This document shows, one piece after another, positions 18,026-28,230 of a stretch of DNA of 64,000 nt. Location of the stretch: NCBI GenBank assembly GCA_009777235.1, contig WRMH01000010.1:24672-88671 (forward strand), given 5' to 3'. Each line of letters begins with the position of its first letter. Positions within the stretch are counted from its first letter, which is position 1. This stretch comes from Oscillospiraceae bacterium (lineage in GTDB: Bacteria; Bacillota; Clostridia; Oscillospirales; Oscillospiraceae). The notes under the pieces are model-generated. The model ran no database searches and was not told where the DNA came from. It was given only the letters and a program-made list of their open reading frames with translations. Made by a program: the position numbers and the translations under genes.

Positions 18026-21000
18026 TACACGCTAACCCTGCTGCCCAAATGCTTTTCGGCTTCATCCAGATCAACGCACAGTATATTTGATACGCCAAGC
18101 TCTTGCATGGTAATACCGTAAAGCACATCGGTTTCTTCCATTGTACCTCGTTTGTGCGAGATAACTATCATCTGCGTCTTGCTTGACATATGTCGCATAT
18201 AATCGGCAAAACGGAGCACATTTGCCTCGTCAAGCGCCGTATCTATCTCATCCATGACGACAAACGGCGGCGGACGGACAGATAAGATGGCAAAATATAT
18301 CGCAATAGCCACAAACGCTTTTTCTCCGCCAGAGAGCAGCGTGATAGTCTTGAGAGATTTTCCGGGCGGTTGCACTTTTATTTCGATACCGCATCCGAGA
18401 ACATCATCGGGGTCTTCGAGAAAGAGCGAAGCTGTACCTCCGCCAAAGAGCTCTTTAAAAGTGCTCTCAAATTTCTCACTGATAAGATTAAACTCCCGCG
18501 TGAAAATATCGCGCATACGTGATGTGAGATCATCTATAATCCCCAAAAGCTCGCCCTTGGCGTTTTGGACGTCGTCGCGCTGCGCTGTATAGTTTTCATA
18601 ACGCTCGCTGACACGCTCGTATTCTTTTATGGCATTTGGGTTTACAGGCCCGAGCTCGTCAAGCTCACGGCGTATCGCATTGATTCTTCGTCTTGCGGAT
18701 GCTGGGCTGTCTATTGGCGTGCCATGATTTATCGCGGCGCTTCTTGATAATTCATATGTGCTCCACAGCTTATCTATGATTGTTTCTTCTTCGTTTTTTA
18801 TTGCCTGCAGCTTCATCTCGCAAGATGATACTTTACGTTGCTTATCGCTCAGTTCTTCGGTTTTATCCTTTATAATTTTGTTTATGCCGCTTCGCTTTGC
18901 CTCGATCTCAATTTTTACGTCGTTTAGCTTGGACAAGCGTTCCTTTTGCAAAGATATTTCAGTTCTGATTGTCAGGGTATCTTGCTCTTTATTTTTAATT
19001 TGAGTGCAAATCAGATTGTTTTTTTGCTCCAATTTACCTATCATTTCTATTTGCCGCTCGCGGGAGCCCGACATTTCATCGCGCAAACCCATGAGTTCGG
19101 CAACCGCTTTGAGCAATGACTCCCTTTCGGCATCAAGTGCGGCAGTCTGCGAACGAATTTCGCCAAGAGCTAAGTTTACCCTCTCGCGCTCTTTTGTAAA
19201 TAATTCATTATTTCGTATAGCCGATTCAATCTCCGCGCCGACCGACGATATTTCGCTTTCCAAAGCGGAGATGGTTTTTGTCAATGATTCGGTGTCGGCG
19301 GAGTTTTGTGAGAGCCGGGATTCGATCTGGGAGCTTTCAGCCGTGATGCTCTTAATCTTTTCATTTATGGTTTGGATGTTTTGCTCGCGGTGTGTTTTCT
19401 CGATTTCATGCTTCATTATATCTTCCTGTGCCAACCTAAGCTCCCCGAGAGCTGTTTCAAGCTCATATTCCGCCGCTGTCTTTTCGCGGACACATTCGGC
19501 GTGTTCCCGTTCGGCCTTTGCCAAATCGTCGTCAGAAGCCTTTATACGGCTCTCAAGCTGTTCTAATTCATTTGCTCTTGAAAGTACGCCAACGGTACTG
19601 GCCGCGCTTCCGCCCGTCATCGAGCCGCCTTTGTTTATGACCTGCCCGTCTTGCGTAACGATTTTATATTGGTGATTGTGCTTTTTTGCCAGCCGGATTG
19701 CGGCGGAGAGGTCATCCATAATAATAACGCGGCCAAGCAAGCTGTTATATATACCGCTAAATTTTGAGTTATATTTTATCAAATTGATCGCAAGGCCGAT
19801 AAAACCTTCATCATTTTTAAATTTCGCTTCGTCAAGGCAGTTTCCGTTTATCGTAGATATCGGAAGAAACGTGGCTCTGCCTCCGTCACGGCGTTTGAGG
19901 AGATTTATCGCGGCTTTTCCATCTTCTTCCGTATCAACAATGATGTTTTGAAGCGAACCGCCCAGAGCCGTTTCAATCGCTATGGTATATGCGTCATCCG
20001 TCTTAACTTGGCTTCCAACCGTTCCGTGAATATTATTTAAAGCCCCTCTGGAATATTCTTGCATTATCATTTTTACTGATTTATGGTATCCCTGATAGTC
20101 TTTTTCCATTTCACGGAGCAGCATTTGCCGAGATTTAAGAGTTTTCAAGTCAAACGACAGACGTTCGAGTTTCTCACCGGAGAGCTCCGCTTTCTTTGCG
20201 CGGTTATTGGCTTTGATGGTAAGCCCGCCGATTATGTTATCGAGCGATATAGCGTCATCCCGCGCCTTTTGAAGTATGCTATTTTGCTTTTTATGTTCCG
20301 CCTCAAGAGCTTTGAGGCCATCTTTTGACGATAACAGTTCCTGCTTGACCGATTCTTCCATATCATAGAGCTCTTGAGCCGTCGAAACAAGCCCCGAAAA
20401 CTCAGATTTCTTGTTGCTGTGAGCAGACTGCAGCTCCTGCTCTTTTTTAATGAGTTCGCTGTGGAGCTTTACAGATTCGCCGGATACAGACATTATGCTC
20501 TCAAGCTCGTCAGACAGTGCAGTGATTTCCCCGTCTTTTTGTTTTTTTGCGCGGGAAATTTCAGAAAGCCTGGTTTCACGGCTGCTGATTTGTGTTCCTA
20601 CGCCGTCTTGCTGCTGCCTGCTGCTTTCAAGTTCGCTTTTAATATGCTCAATCTGCCCGAGATTGCTGTTTAACTCTGATTTTAGCACGGCAACCGCCGC
20701 ATCCGCCTCGCTGTTTTGATGCTCCGCGGCGGAAATAAGGTCGCGAATGGATTGCGCATCTTTTTCGCCGTCCGCCGTCAGAGAGCTTAGTGATTCGGAC
20801 TGCGAAAATATTTCGTCAAGCTCTATTTGTTTGGCGTCCAGACCTCGCGTTGCATCCATAAAATCATTTTCAGCCTTTTGAGTACGCGCCCCGATCGTCT
20901 CCAATTCTTTAAGCCATAATGAAATTTCCACGCCGCGCAGCTCGCCGTTTAACAGAAGATACTTCTTTGCCGTTTCCGCCTGCTCGCGCAAAGGCCCCAC

Positions 21001-21612
21001 CTGAAGCTCAAGCTCGGATATTCTGTCCCCTATTCTAAGCAGATTGTCCTCGGTCTGCGCGAGCTTGCGCTCGGCTTCGTCCTTTTTGTGCCTGTACTTG
21101 GAAATACCCGCCGCTTCTTCAAAAATATCACGCCTGTCTTTACTCTTTGTTGATAGGATTTCGGCGATTTTACCCTGTCCAATGACAGAATATCCCTCGC
21201 GGCCAAGACCTGTGTCCATGAGCAGCTCCGTTACCTCTTTGAGCCTGACCATAGACCTGTTGATGTAGTATTCGCTTTCGCCGGAACGATAGCACCGTCT
21301 GGTAAGCATGACTTCCGAAGTATCCAGACCCAGATGCCCGTCGGAGTTGTCAAGTATGAGAGAGACTTCGGCAAAATTTTGCTGCGGCCTTCTCAACGTG
21401 CCGCCGAAAATAACGTCCTCCATCTTTCCGCTGCGCAAGGTCTTGGTGGACTGTTCCCCCATAACCCAAAGCATAGCATCGGCAATATTTGATTTGCCGC
21501 TGCCATTTGGGCCTACTATTCCCGTAATCGGCTTTTCAAACGTGAGCCTCGTTTGTGTTGGAAAGGATTTAAATCCTTGTATTTCTAAGGATTTTAAGTA
21601 CAGGGCAAACAC
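18025..21612 (-). CDS. smc: Chromosome partition protein SMC
   Basis: ATPase of the condensin complex (with ScpA and ScpB) that compacts and separates chromosomes. It has 1195 residues. Walker A is GPNGSGKSNIADA (about 35). The first coiled coil covers about 165-495, the hinge about 500-660 (YSRGALNNIHGTVGSQVKTDD and the INKGGSMTGGSA glycines), and the second coil about 670-1010. The ABC signature LLSGGEKAFVAIA and Walker B VVMDEIDTALDEAN are near the C-terminus. The start is a GTG at 21612 with GGAAGG just upstream; translation as MFALYLKSLEIQGFKSF fits the family start. A promoter lies 30-58 bases upstream. The gene leads the run smc-ftsY-rdgB-nadD/yqeK-LCP-rsfS-leuS. Confidence 0.97.
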   Translation of the reverse strand: MFALYLKSLEIQGFKSFPTQTRLTFEKPITGIVGPNGSGKSNIADAMLWVMGEQSTKTLRSGKMEDVIFGGTLRRPQQNFAEVSLILDNSDGHLGLDTSEVMLTRRCYRSGESEYYINRSMVRLKEVTELLMDTGLGREGYSVIGQGKIAEILSTKSKDRRDIFEEAAGISKYRHKKDEAERKLAQTEDNLLRIGDRISELELQVGPLREQAETAKKYLLLNGELRGVEISLWLKELETIGARTQKAENDFMDATRGLDAKQIELDEIFSQSESLSSLTADGEKDAQSIRDLISAAEHQNSEADAAVAVLKSELNSNLGQIEHIKSELESSRQQQDGVGTQISSRETRLSEISRAKKQKDGEITALSDELESIMSVSGESVKLHSELIKKEQELQSAHSNKKSEFSGLVSTAQELYDMEESVKQELLSSKDGLKALEAEHKKQNSILQKARDDAISLDNIIGGLTIKANNRAKKAELSGEKLERLSFDLKTLKSRQMLLREMEKDYQGYHKSVKMIMQEYSRGALNNIHGTVGSQVKTDDAYTIAIETALGGSLQNIIVDTEEDGKAAINLLKRRDGGRATFLPISTINGNCLDEAKFKNDEGFIGLAINLIKYNSKFSGIYNSLLGRVIIMDDLSAAIRLAKKHNHQYKIVTQDGQVINKGGSMTGGSAASTVGVLSRANELEQLESRIKASDDDLAKAEREHAECVREKTAAEYELETALGELRLAQEDIMKHEIEKTHREQNIQTINEKIKSITAESSQIESRLSQNSADTESLTKTISALESEISSVGAEIESAIRNNELFTKERERVNLALGEIRSQTAALDAERESLLKAVAELMGLRDEMSGSRERQIEMIGKLEQKNNLICTQIKNKEQDTLTIRTEISLQKERLSKLNDVKIEIEAKRSGINKIIKDKTEELSDKQRKVSSCEMKLQAIKNEEETIIDKLWSTYELSRSAAINHGTPIDSPASARRRINAIRRELDELGPVNPNAIKEYERVSERYENYTAQRDDVQNAKGELLGIIDDLTSRMRDIFTREFNLISEKFESTFKELFGGGTASLFLEDPDDVLGCGIEIKVQPPGKSLKTITLLSGGEKAFVAIAIYFAILSVRPPPFVVMDEIDTALDEANVLRFADYMRHMSSKTQMIVISHKRGTMEETDVLYGITMQELGVSNILCVDLDEAEKHLGSRVSV

Positions 21613-21641
21613 CAGCCTTCCGAATTATCTTAATCTGTAAC

Positions 21642-21670
21642 ATTATATACGCACATGACCTGATTTTCAA
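21642..21670 (-). promoter_or_regulatory. Sigma-A promoter for the smc operon
   Basis: Read on the minus strand, TTGAAA (21665-21670) and TATAAT (21642-21647) are separated by exactly 17 bases. It lies just beyond the terminator that ends the xylB transcript, so smc and its followers have their own start. Confidence 0.75.
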
Positions 21671-21717
21671 CAAAAACATGCACGAAAATACAAAATAATG
21701 TATCTGTATTTTCGTGC
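21671..21717 (-). terminator. Intrinsic terminator of the rnc-GH94-GH94-xylB unit
   Basis: Arms 21705-21717 and 21680-21692 pair perfectly over 13 bp (ends GCACG and CGTGC) around a 12-base loop. On the minus strand the stem is followed by AT and then five T. It stands about 90 bases after the xylB stop and immediately before the smc promoter. Confidence 0.75.
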
Positions 21718-21756
21718 AAATACTATATGTAGACAGTTGCTTGTTTGCGGCTACCA

Positions 21757-21792
21757 CCCAGACCCGGCGAGGAATGAGCGCAAGGGTCTTGG
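21757..21792. repeat. Dispersed palindromic repeat, short copy A
   Basis: This is a minimal form of the family also seen at 41888 and 55878. The left arm CCCAGACCCGG is followed by CGAGGAA, and the right block GAGCGCAAGGGTCT is identical to copies B and C. The outer arms pair (CCAGACCC with GGGTCT), but the long middle of copy B is absent. It lies between the xylB stop and the terminator. Flanking bases add weaker pairing (GACAGTTGC before it, GTGACTGTTTGCC after it). Confidence 0.75.
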
Positions 21793-21807
21793 CAGTGACT
21801 GTTTGCC

Positions 21808-23331
21808 TTACAGCATAGACAGCGTTTTAAATCCGTCTTTCATGCCGGGATATAAATCTTTAAATAAATTATAATAATCGGCATAGACAGTGGAATTTGC
21901 TAAAATAGGCACATCTGATGGGTTTACTTTAATAATGGATTTACACGCCTCTGAAACGCTTGGATAAAGCCCTGTGCCGACCCCTGCCATAATAGCGGCT
22001 CCGAGTGCCGGGCCTTCCCTGTTTTGAATTGTGGTGACGGGAAGCTCAAATACATCCGCAATCATCTGCCGCCACAGGGGGCTTCGCGCCCCGCCTCCGG
22101 TGGCATATATTTCACTAAAACCGACGCCAAGCTCGCGCAGCACGTCTAAAGATTGCCGGAGAGCATAGACAACGCCCTCCATAACGGCGCGGAGCATATC
22201 GTATTTTGTGTGGATGGCGGACAGCCCAAAGAAAACCCCTCTCGCGTTCGGGTCAAGTATCGGGCTTCTCTCCCCCATTAGATACGGCAAAAATATAAGC
22301 CTGTCGGCGCCGATAGGTACTTTAGAGGCGCTATCTGTCATCTGGTCATAGATATTTTGTCCAAGCTCTTTGGCCTCTTTCATCTCCTGCGTGAAAAAGT
22401 TGTTGCGCATCCATTGAAACGACAAACCCGCCGCGAGAGAACATCCAAAAACCGCCCAAGCTCCCGGCACGGCAGAGCAAAATGTATTGACGCGCCCCTT
22501 TAAATCCACCGCGACACTGTCAGAATGTGCGAATAAAACACCAGACGTGCCGATCGTTATAAAGGCTTTGCCGCTGTCAACCACGCCTGTTCCGATTGCG
22601 GCGGCCATATTGTCGCCGCCGCCGTATACAACGGGCGTACCCTCTTTAAGGCCGGTCAGCAAAGCCGCCTCTTTTGTTATGTACCCGGCAACATCACATG
22701 CTTCTTTGACCTCAGGCAGCATGGATGCGTCAATACCCAATTTACCGAGCACTTCCTTTGACCAGTCGCGGGTATTGATGTCGAGCATATTCATGCCGGA
22801 AGCATCGCTTGCTTCCATTCCGAAATTGCCCGTCAGTTTGTAGCGAATATAGTCTTTCGGAAGCAGTATGTGACGGCATCGCTTAAAATTATCGGGTTCG
22901 TTGTTTTTGACCCAAAGGATATTCCCTGCGGTAAAACTTGTCAGCGCGGGATTTGCTGTGAGTTCAATCAGCCTTGACGCCCCGACGAGCCTTGTTATTT
23001 CATCACATTCTTTTGCTGTGCGGCCATCGCACCATATAATGCTGTTTCTTATGACCTCCCCGTCCTCTCCGAGCATTACAAGTCCGTGCATTTGCCCGGA
23101 AAATCCAATCCCGGCAATATCCTCAGCGGCGATGTTTGCTTTTGCCAGCACTTCTTTTAGTGACTTTACACAGGCATCCCACCAATCGGACGGGTCTTGC
23201 TCCGCCCAGCCGTTTTGCGGCTGATGAAGCGGATATTCAACGGTTGCCGAGCCGCATAAAACGCCAAACTCGTCAAACAACGCCGTTTTTGTGCCTGATG
23301 TTCCGATATCAATTCCAATAAGATACTTCAT
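21808..23331 (-). CDS. xylB: Xylulokinase (FGGY family)
   Basis: Phosphorylates D-xylulose to xylulose-5-phosphate for the pentose phosphate pathway. It has 507 residues. FGGY-family marks are the N-terminal ATP site GIDIGTSGTKTALFD, the xylulokinase-type GFSGQMHGLVML segment, the substrate block IIWCDGRT, the ITIGTSGVLF strand, and the FGGY signature region ending in YATGGGARSPLWRQMIADV. The ATG has AAAGGA about 6 bases upstream. It is the last gene after two GH94 phosphorylases. No xylose isomerase or sugar transporter is visible in the window, so another keto-sugar or a distant isomerase is possible. Confidence 0.9.
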   Translation of the reverse strand: MKYLIGIDIGTSGTKTALFDEFGVLCGSATVEYPLHQPQNGWAEQDPSDWWDACVKSLKEVLAKANIAAEDIAGIGFSGQMHGLVMLGEDGEVIRNSIIWCDGRTAKECDEITRLVGASRLIELTANPALTSFTAGNILWVKNNEPDNFKRCRHILLPKDYIRYKLTGNFGMEASDASGMNMLDINTRDWSKEVLGKLGIDASMLPEVKEACDVAGYITKEAALLTGLKEGTPVVYGGGDNMAAAIGTGVVDSGKAFITIGTSGVLFAHSDSVAVDLKGRVNTFCSAVPGAWAVFGCSLAAGLSFQWMRNNFFTQEMKEAKELGQNIYDQMTDSASKVPIGADRLIFLPYLMGERSPILDPNARGVFFGLSAIHTKYDMLRAVMEGVVYALRQSLDVLRELGVGFSEIYATGGGARSPLWRQMIADVFELPVTTIQNREGPALGAAIMAGVGTGLYPSVSEACKSIIKVNPSDVPILANSTVYADYYNLFKDLYPGMKDGFKTLSML

Positions 23332-23351
23332 ATAAGTTCCTTTCCTCTGTA

Positions 23352-25793
23352 TTATAGTTTACATAAAACATTGACCGTGCTCCCGCGAGAAGCCGGCGGG
23401 ATAATCCACGCGCCGGGCTCACTTGAAGTTATTTCGCTGCCGTCTGCCCAAAGGCCGCGTTCTTTACCGGAGCGTGTGACTGTAATATTATACACAGCGC
23501 CTCTGAAAACACGCCTTATCTCGACATTATCAAACCTCTCCGGCAGACACGGCGCGATTATAAGCCCGTCGAGCGTCGGGCGTATGCCAAGCAGATACTG
23601 GCTTACATTTAGAAATGTCCAGGCGGCAGTGCCTGTAAGCCAACTGTTTTTCGCCTCGCCCGGTGTCGGAGCTTCCTTACCGGCTATCATCTGGCTGTAG
23701 ACATACGGCTCGGTGCGATGTATCTCGCTGATATCTTCAAGATAAGCCGGGCAAATGCGCCTGTATACTTCAAACGCCTCGTCTGCGTTGCCGAGCGTTG
23801 CTTCGGCAATGCTGACCCACGGGTTATTATGGCAAAAAACAGCGCCGTTTTCTTTGTAGCCGGGAGGATAACTGCTGACCTCTCCCAGATTTAAGTGATA
23901 TTCTTTATATGTCGGCCATAATAAGCAAGTGCCGTATTCATAAGTAAGATGGGTTTTGGTGCTTTCGAGCGCTTTTTGCGCGGCGCCGCTATCTATGCCA
24001 ACGCGAGCCATAACGCACATGCCCTGCGGCTCAATATAAATCTTACCGTCAACGCAATCCTTGCCGCCGACTTTATCTCCGTTTGAATCATAGGCGCGTA
24101 AAAACCATTCTCCGTCCCAACCGTCTTTTAAAATAGCTTTTGACATAGCCTCGACCTGCAAACGCGCTTTTGCGGCTTCATCCGCTTTGCCGCTTTTATC
24201 ACATAGCTCGGCAAATTGCGTGCCGTAGAGGACAAACATACCCGCTATGAACACACTCTCGGCGTTGCTTGTCATATTGCCACATGTCTGAAAACTCTCA
24301 CCGGGCTCTGCGGAATAACAGTTTAAATTGAGGCAATCATTCCAATCCGCGCGGCCTATGAGAGGAAGGCTGTGCGGGCCTAAGTTGTTTAGCGTGTAAT
24401 TGAAGCTGGCGCGTACATGCTCAAATAACGGTCTTTCCGTCCCTTCCTTGTTATCAAACGGCACGGGCTCATCCAAGATTGAATAATCCCCTGTTTCTGA
24501 TATATACGCGTACACGCAAGCAATGAGCCAGAGCGGGTCATCGTTAAATCCCATACCCACCTCTTCATTGCCCCGTTTTGTAAGAGGCTGGTATTGATGA
24601 TATGCGCTGCCGTCTTCAAATTGTATTGCGGCTATATCGAGTATACGTTCGCGGGCGCGCTCCGGCACCATATGCACAAAACCGAGCAAATCCTGACACG
24701 AATCACGAAAACCCATTCCCCTGCCCGTGCCGCTCTCATAATAGCTCGCGCTGCGGCTCATGTTAAAGGTCGTCATGCACTGGTATTGATTCCAAATATT
24801 GACCATTCTGTCGAGCTTTTCATCGCCGGATTTCGTATGATATTTGCAAAGCAGCTCACTCCAGTAATTTGAGAGCTTGCTTAACTCCTCGGCGACCGCA
24901 CGGCTATTTCCATAACGGCTTATCAGTTCTTTGGCCGGCTTCTTGTTTATAACGCCGTTTTTTGCGGGGCCTTCCCATTTTTGTTCATTTGGCAATTCGA
25001 CATACCCAAGTACAAAAATATACTCCGCGCACTCACCGGCTTTGAGAACGGTTTCAATGCGATGGCTCCCAATCGGCGACCATCCGTGCGCGATGCTGTT
25101 TGCGCTTTTATTTTGCGTGACAACTTCGGGCGACTGATATGAGTTGAATTTACCGATAAAGGTGTCAAGGTCGGTGTCAAACCCGTCGGTTTTATGGTCT
25201 ACATAGTAAAAAGCGTAGTGATTGCGGCGTTCGCGGTATTCGGTCTTATGGTAGATAACGCCGTCTTCTACCTCAACCTCGCCAATGCTGAGGTTGCGCT
25301 GAAAATTAGTGCCGTCGTCAACGGCATTCCATAAGCAAAATTCGATAGCGGAGGTGGTGCTCACATTCTTGACGGTATCAGATTTATTTTTTAAAACAAA
25401 TCTGTGAATCTCAACATTCGCGTCTATTGGCACAAAACAGGTAAGCTCACACAGAAGAGAATCCTTTTGTGCTTCAAACACCGTGTAGCCCATGCCGTGA
25501 CGGCATTTAAACGAGTCGAGCCGTGTCTTTGCCGGCAAAAACGTCGGACTCCATACAGTCCCGCCGTCATTTATATAGTACATTCTACCGCCTGTATCAC
25601 GCGGCACGGCATTATATCTATAGCGTGTCAGGCGTCTTAATTTTGCGTCACGATAGAATGTGTACCCTCCTCCGGTGTTTGATATTATTCCAAAGAATTC
25701 TTGCGACCCAAGATAATTTATCCACGGCAGCGGCGTATCGGGCGTATTGATAACATACTCACGCGCGGTATCGTCAAAATATCCAAATTTCAT
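23352..25793 (-). CDS. cbpA: Cellobiose phosphorylase (GH94)
   Basis: Cytoplasmic enzyme splitting cellobiose with phosphate into glucose-1-phosphate and glucose, which saves one ATP per disaccharide. It has 813 residues, the normal length. The N-terminal beta-sandwich domain covers about 1-270 ([33 protein letters not shown]), then a linker helix, then the (alpha/alpha)6 barrel. [18 protein letters not shown] and the AYHQYQPL segment match clostridial cellobiose phosphorylases closely from memory. The general-acid Asp is in [11 protein letters not shown] (about 482), and phosphate-side residues are in [26 protein letters not shown] precedes the ATG. It lies 52 bases after the second GH94 gene. 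Confidence 0.9.
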   Translation of the reverse strand: MKFGYFDDTAREYVINTPDTPLPWINYLGSQEFFGIISNTGGGYTFYRDAKLRRLTRYRYNAVPRDTGGRMYYINDGGTVWSPTFLPAKTRLDSFKCRHGMGYTVFEAQKDSLLCELTCFVPIDANVEIHRFVLKNKSDTVKNVSTTSAIEFCLWNAVDDGTNFQRNLSIGEVEVEDGVIYHKTEYRERRNHYAFYYVDHKTDGFDTDLDTFIGKFNSYQSPEVVTQNKSANSIAHGWSPIGSHRIETVLKAGECAEYIFVLGYVELPNEQKWEGPAKNGVINKKPAKELISRYGNSRAVAEELSKLSNYWSELLCKYHTKSGDEKLDRMVNIWNQYQCMTTFNMSRSASYYESGTGRGMGFRDSCQDLLGFVHMVPERARERILDIAAIQFEDGSAYHQYQPLTKRGNEEVGMGFNDDPLWLIACVYAYISETGDYSILDEPVPFDNKEGTERPLFEHVRASFNYTLNNLGPHSLPLIGRADWNDCLNLNCYSAEPGESFQTCGNMTSNAESVFIAGMFVLYGTQFAELCDKSGKADEAAKARLQVEAMSKAILKDGWDGEWFLRAYDSNGDKVGGKDCVDGKIYIEPQGMCVMARVGIDSGAAQKALESTKTHLTYEYGTCLLWPTYKEYHLNLGEVSSYPPGYKENGAVFCHNNPWVSIAEATLGNADEAFEVYRRICPAYLEDISEIHRTEPYVYSQMIAGKEAPTPGEAKNSWLTGTAAWTFLNVSQYLLGIRPTLDGLIIAPCLPERFDNVEIRRVFRGAVYNITVTRSGKERGLWADGSEITSSEPGAWIIPPASRGSTVNVLCKL

Positions 25794-25845
25794 AATATGC
25801 CTTCCTTTTATGTTTAATGTTCAAATATGGCGGGAAAACGGGTGT

Positions 25846-28230
25846 TTACATTTTGATAATAATGTCGTTATCTTGCTTTAAGGAGGATTCCGGTATGAAA
25901 ATACCGTCTTGTACCGCGCCGTTTACAGTCACTGATTTTACTCCGCTCTGGCTGCCGGAGGGATTATTTACGGTAATGTTCAGCGTTTTGCCCCGCAGTT
26001 TTTTAACCATGCTCCAGCTTTTCCATTGACCCGGTATTGAGGGGTTGATCTCAATGCCATCGGGCGACGGGCGCAAACCGAGTATGCCCTCCACCATAGC
26101 GACCATAACGGTTGTCGCGGCGCCTGTCAGCCAATGCACATGCGCGCGCCCTCCAAACGGGCTATCCTTGGCTTCGATTGTTTGAGCGTGCGCGTATGGC
26201 TCCATAACGCGGCGGTCGGCATCCTCGTTCATATACGCCGGACACATTTCACGCAAATATTCATATGCCCTGTCGCCCCTTCCAAGCAAAGCCTCCGCCA
26301 AAATCGCCCAGCCTTGCGAGTGACAGAAAATACCGGCATTTTCCTTAACGCCCTTATTGAAACAAATCGCAAGAGCTCCGTCAAAGGCGTGTTCCTTATA
26401 TGCGGGATACATGAGCATAGTGCCATATGGCGTGTTAAGCTCGCGGTAAACGCTGTCCATTGTCAAAGCGCCGCGCTTTGCCCCCGAATGACCGGATATA
26501 ACGCCCCATGACTGCGGATTTAGCCACATCGCGGCTTCCGGATCGTCTCTTTTTCCGATAATCTGCCCTTTTTCCGTAAAGCCGCGAATCCATCTGTCTT
26601 CATTCCAGCACAGATCGTCGGTCTTAGTACCAAGCTCTGAGAGCATCTTTTCGAGCCATTGCACATACTCCGCGTCGCCCTTTAGTTCGGCATAGTCTTT
26701 TAGGATACGCATTGCGTAAATAAACTGAAAGAGCACAAAGGTTGATTCGCCCATTTTTCCGAGTCTCAAACAGTCGTTCCAGTCCGCGTGAAGCCCCGCG
26801 GGCATACCGTGTGGTCCGAGGTTATCCAGCGAAAACCCGATGGCCCGTTTCAGGTGCTCATAGACCGAAACCTTCTGATTTACATCGGCAAACACCACTT
26901 CATAATCGAGAAAAGACAAATCGCCCGATTCGTCAATGTATTTTTTTATCGTCGGAAACAGCCACAGGGCGTCGTCGGCGCGATAACTCGGGTGGCCTGT
27001 TTCTTTGACGTAGGAATCATCGTCTGGCGTACCCTCAAAGCCCGCGTTGTGGTCATACTTTACGAGCGGCAGCCCTGCGCCGTTTGACACCTGCGCGGAA
27101 AGCATAAATTCAATTTGGGTTCTTGCCATCTCCGGGGCTAAGTGGATAATGCCCTGAATATCCTGCACGGTGTCACGATAACCAAATCCGTTGCGCAAAC
27201 CGCAATACTGGAAAGACGCGGCCCGCGACCAAATGAACGTAATAAAGCATTGATACGCGTTCCAGACGTTTACGACGTTATTAAACTTATCATCGGGAGT
27301 TGTGACTTGCAGATTGTCCAATTTGCTGTGCCAATATGTCTTTAGCTCGATAAGGTCCGCATCAACCATGCCGGGTTTTGAATACTGGTCTATTATAGCG
27401 GCGGCTCCGTCTTCCGACCGGTTTCCCAATAAATAAATAAGTTCTTTCGTTTCACCGGGAGCAAGCAAAATATCGCTCTGCAGCGCACCGCAGGAGTTGC
27501 CGCAATAATTGAGATCGTTATTTAGCCCATGCTCAATACCTACAGGGCTTGCATAACTGCGATAGTTGCCCACAAACCTATCCCTGTCGCCGCAATACGC
27601 GCCGACGCTGCCTCCCGCCAAACCAAAGAAACGATCCTTCGCGGGATCATTATAATGCTCGTTAATACGCTGCAAAATGTAGTTGTCTTTATAATATGTG
27701 CGGCTAATAAACAAGGTATACTGCAAGTTGACCTGATCTTGTTCGTAAAAAGGCTCGTTTGTAAACTCCACATAACCCGTGACAGATAATTTGCGCGGTC
27801 TATCATCCGAGTTTGTGACTTTCAATCTCCAAACCTCATAAGTCGCGCCATGTGGCACAAAGTACAAGGTTTCGGTTTTAATTTTCCTGTACTTTGAAGA
27901 AATCTTAGTATATGCTGTGCCGTGCCGACATTCCGACTCATATTGGTCAAGCGGCTTTCCGACCGGCATCCACGAGGCTGACCAAAAGTCGCCGTCGCTT
28001 AAATCCCGGATGTAGATATATCTACCCGGCTGATCGGCTGTAACGGAGTTGAAGCGATAGCGTGTCAGGCGGCCTTTTGCGCCCGACTTGACAAAGCTGT
28101 ATCCGCCGGCATTATTTGAAATAATAGCGCCGTATTCGGGACTGCCCAAATAGTTCGCCCATGCCGACGGCGTGGCGGGATTAGTGATCACGTACTCTCT
28201 GTTTGCTAAATCGAAATAACCATATTGCAT
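25846..28230 (-). CDS. GH94 glycoside phosphorylase, specificity open
   Basis: Inverting disaccharide phosphorylase of 794 residues with the same domain plan as its neighbour: beta-sandwich (QYGYFDLANREYVI, NYLGSPEYGAIISNNAGGY), then helical barrel with the catalytic Asp in HADWNDCLRLG (about 483), and HWLTGAATTVMVA near the end. It diverges from the neighbour in the acceptor region: GFGYRDTVQDIQGI, CGNSCGALQSD and VKENAGIFCHSQGW replace the cellobiose-type sequences. The CGxxCG element recalls N,N'-diacetylchitobiose phosphorylases. Cellobionate or another beta-glucoside is equally possible. Its ATG shares one base with the rnc stop (TAATG), and GGAG in the rnc end is its ribosome site, so it is translationally coupled to rnc. 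Confidence 0.85.
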   Translation of the reverse strand: MQYGYFDLANREYVITNPATPSAWANYLGSPEYGAIISNNAGGYSFVKSGAKGRLTRYRFNSVTADQPGRYIYIRDLSDGDFWSASWMPVGKPLDQYESECRHGTAYTKISSKYRKIKTETLYFVPHGATYEVWRLKVTNSDDRPRKLSVTGYVEFTNEPFYEQDQVNLQYTLFISRTYYKDNYILQRINEHYNDPAKDRFFGLAGGSVGAYCGDRDRFVGNYRSYASPVGIEHGLNNDLNYCGNSCGALQSDILLAPGETKELIYLLGNRSEDGAAAIIDQYSKPGMVDADLIELKTYWHSKLDNLQVTTPDDKFNNVVNVWNAYQCFITFIWSRAASFQYCGLRNGFGYRDTVQDIQGIIHLAPEMARTQIEFMLSAQVSNGAGLPLVKYDHNAGFEGTPDDDSYVKETGHPSYRADDALWLFPTIKKYIDESGDLSFLDYEVVFADVNQKVSVYEHLKRAIGFSLDNLGPHGMPAGLHADWNDCLRLGKMGESTFVLFQFIYAMRILKDYAELKGDAEYVQWLEKMLSELGTKTDDLCWNEDRWIRGFTEKGQIIGKRDDPEAAMWLNPQSWGVISGHSGAKRGALTMDSVYRELNTPYGTMLMYPAYKEHAFDGALAICFNKGVKENAGIFCHSQGWAILAEALLGRGDRAYEYLREMCPAYMNEDADRRVMEPYAHAQTIEAKDSPFGGRAHVHWLTGAATTVMVAMVEGILGLRPSPDGIEINPSIPGQWKSWSMVKKLRGKTLNITVNNPSGSQSGVKSVTVNGAVQDGIFIPESSLKQDNDIIIKM

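Noticed and set aside
17229..19675. Long plus-strand open frames opposite ftsY and smc
   Set aside because: They are antisense shadows of strongly conserved genes, rich in Ser and Cys as expected of reverse reading, with no ribosome sites or recognisable motifs.
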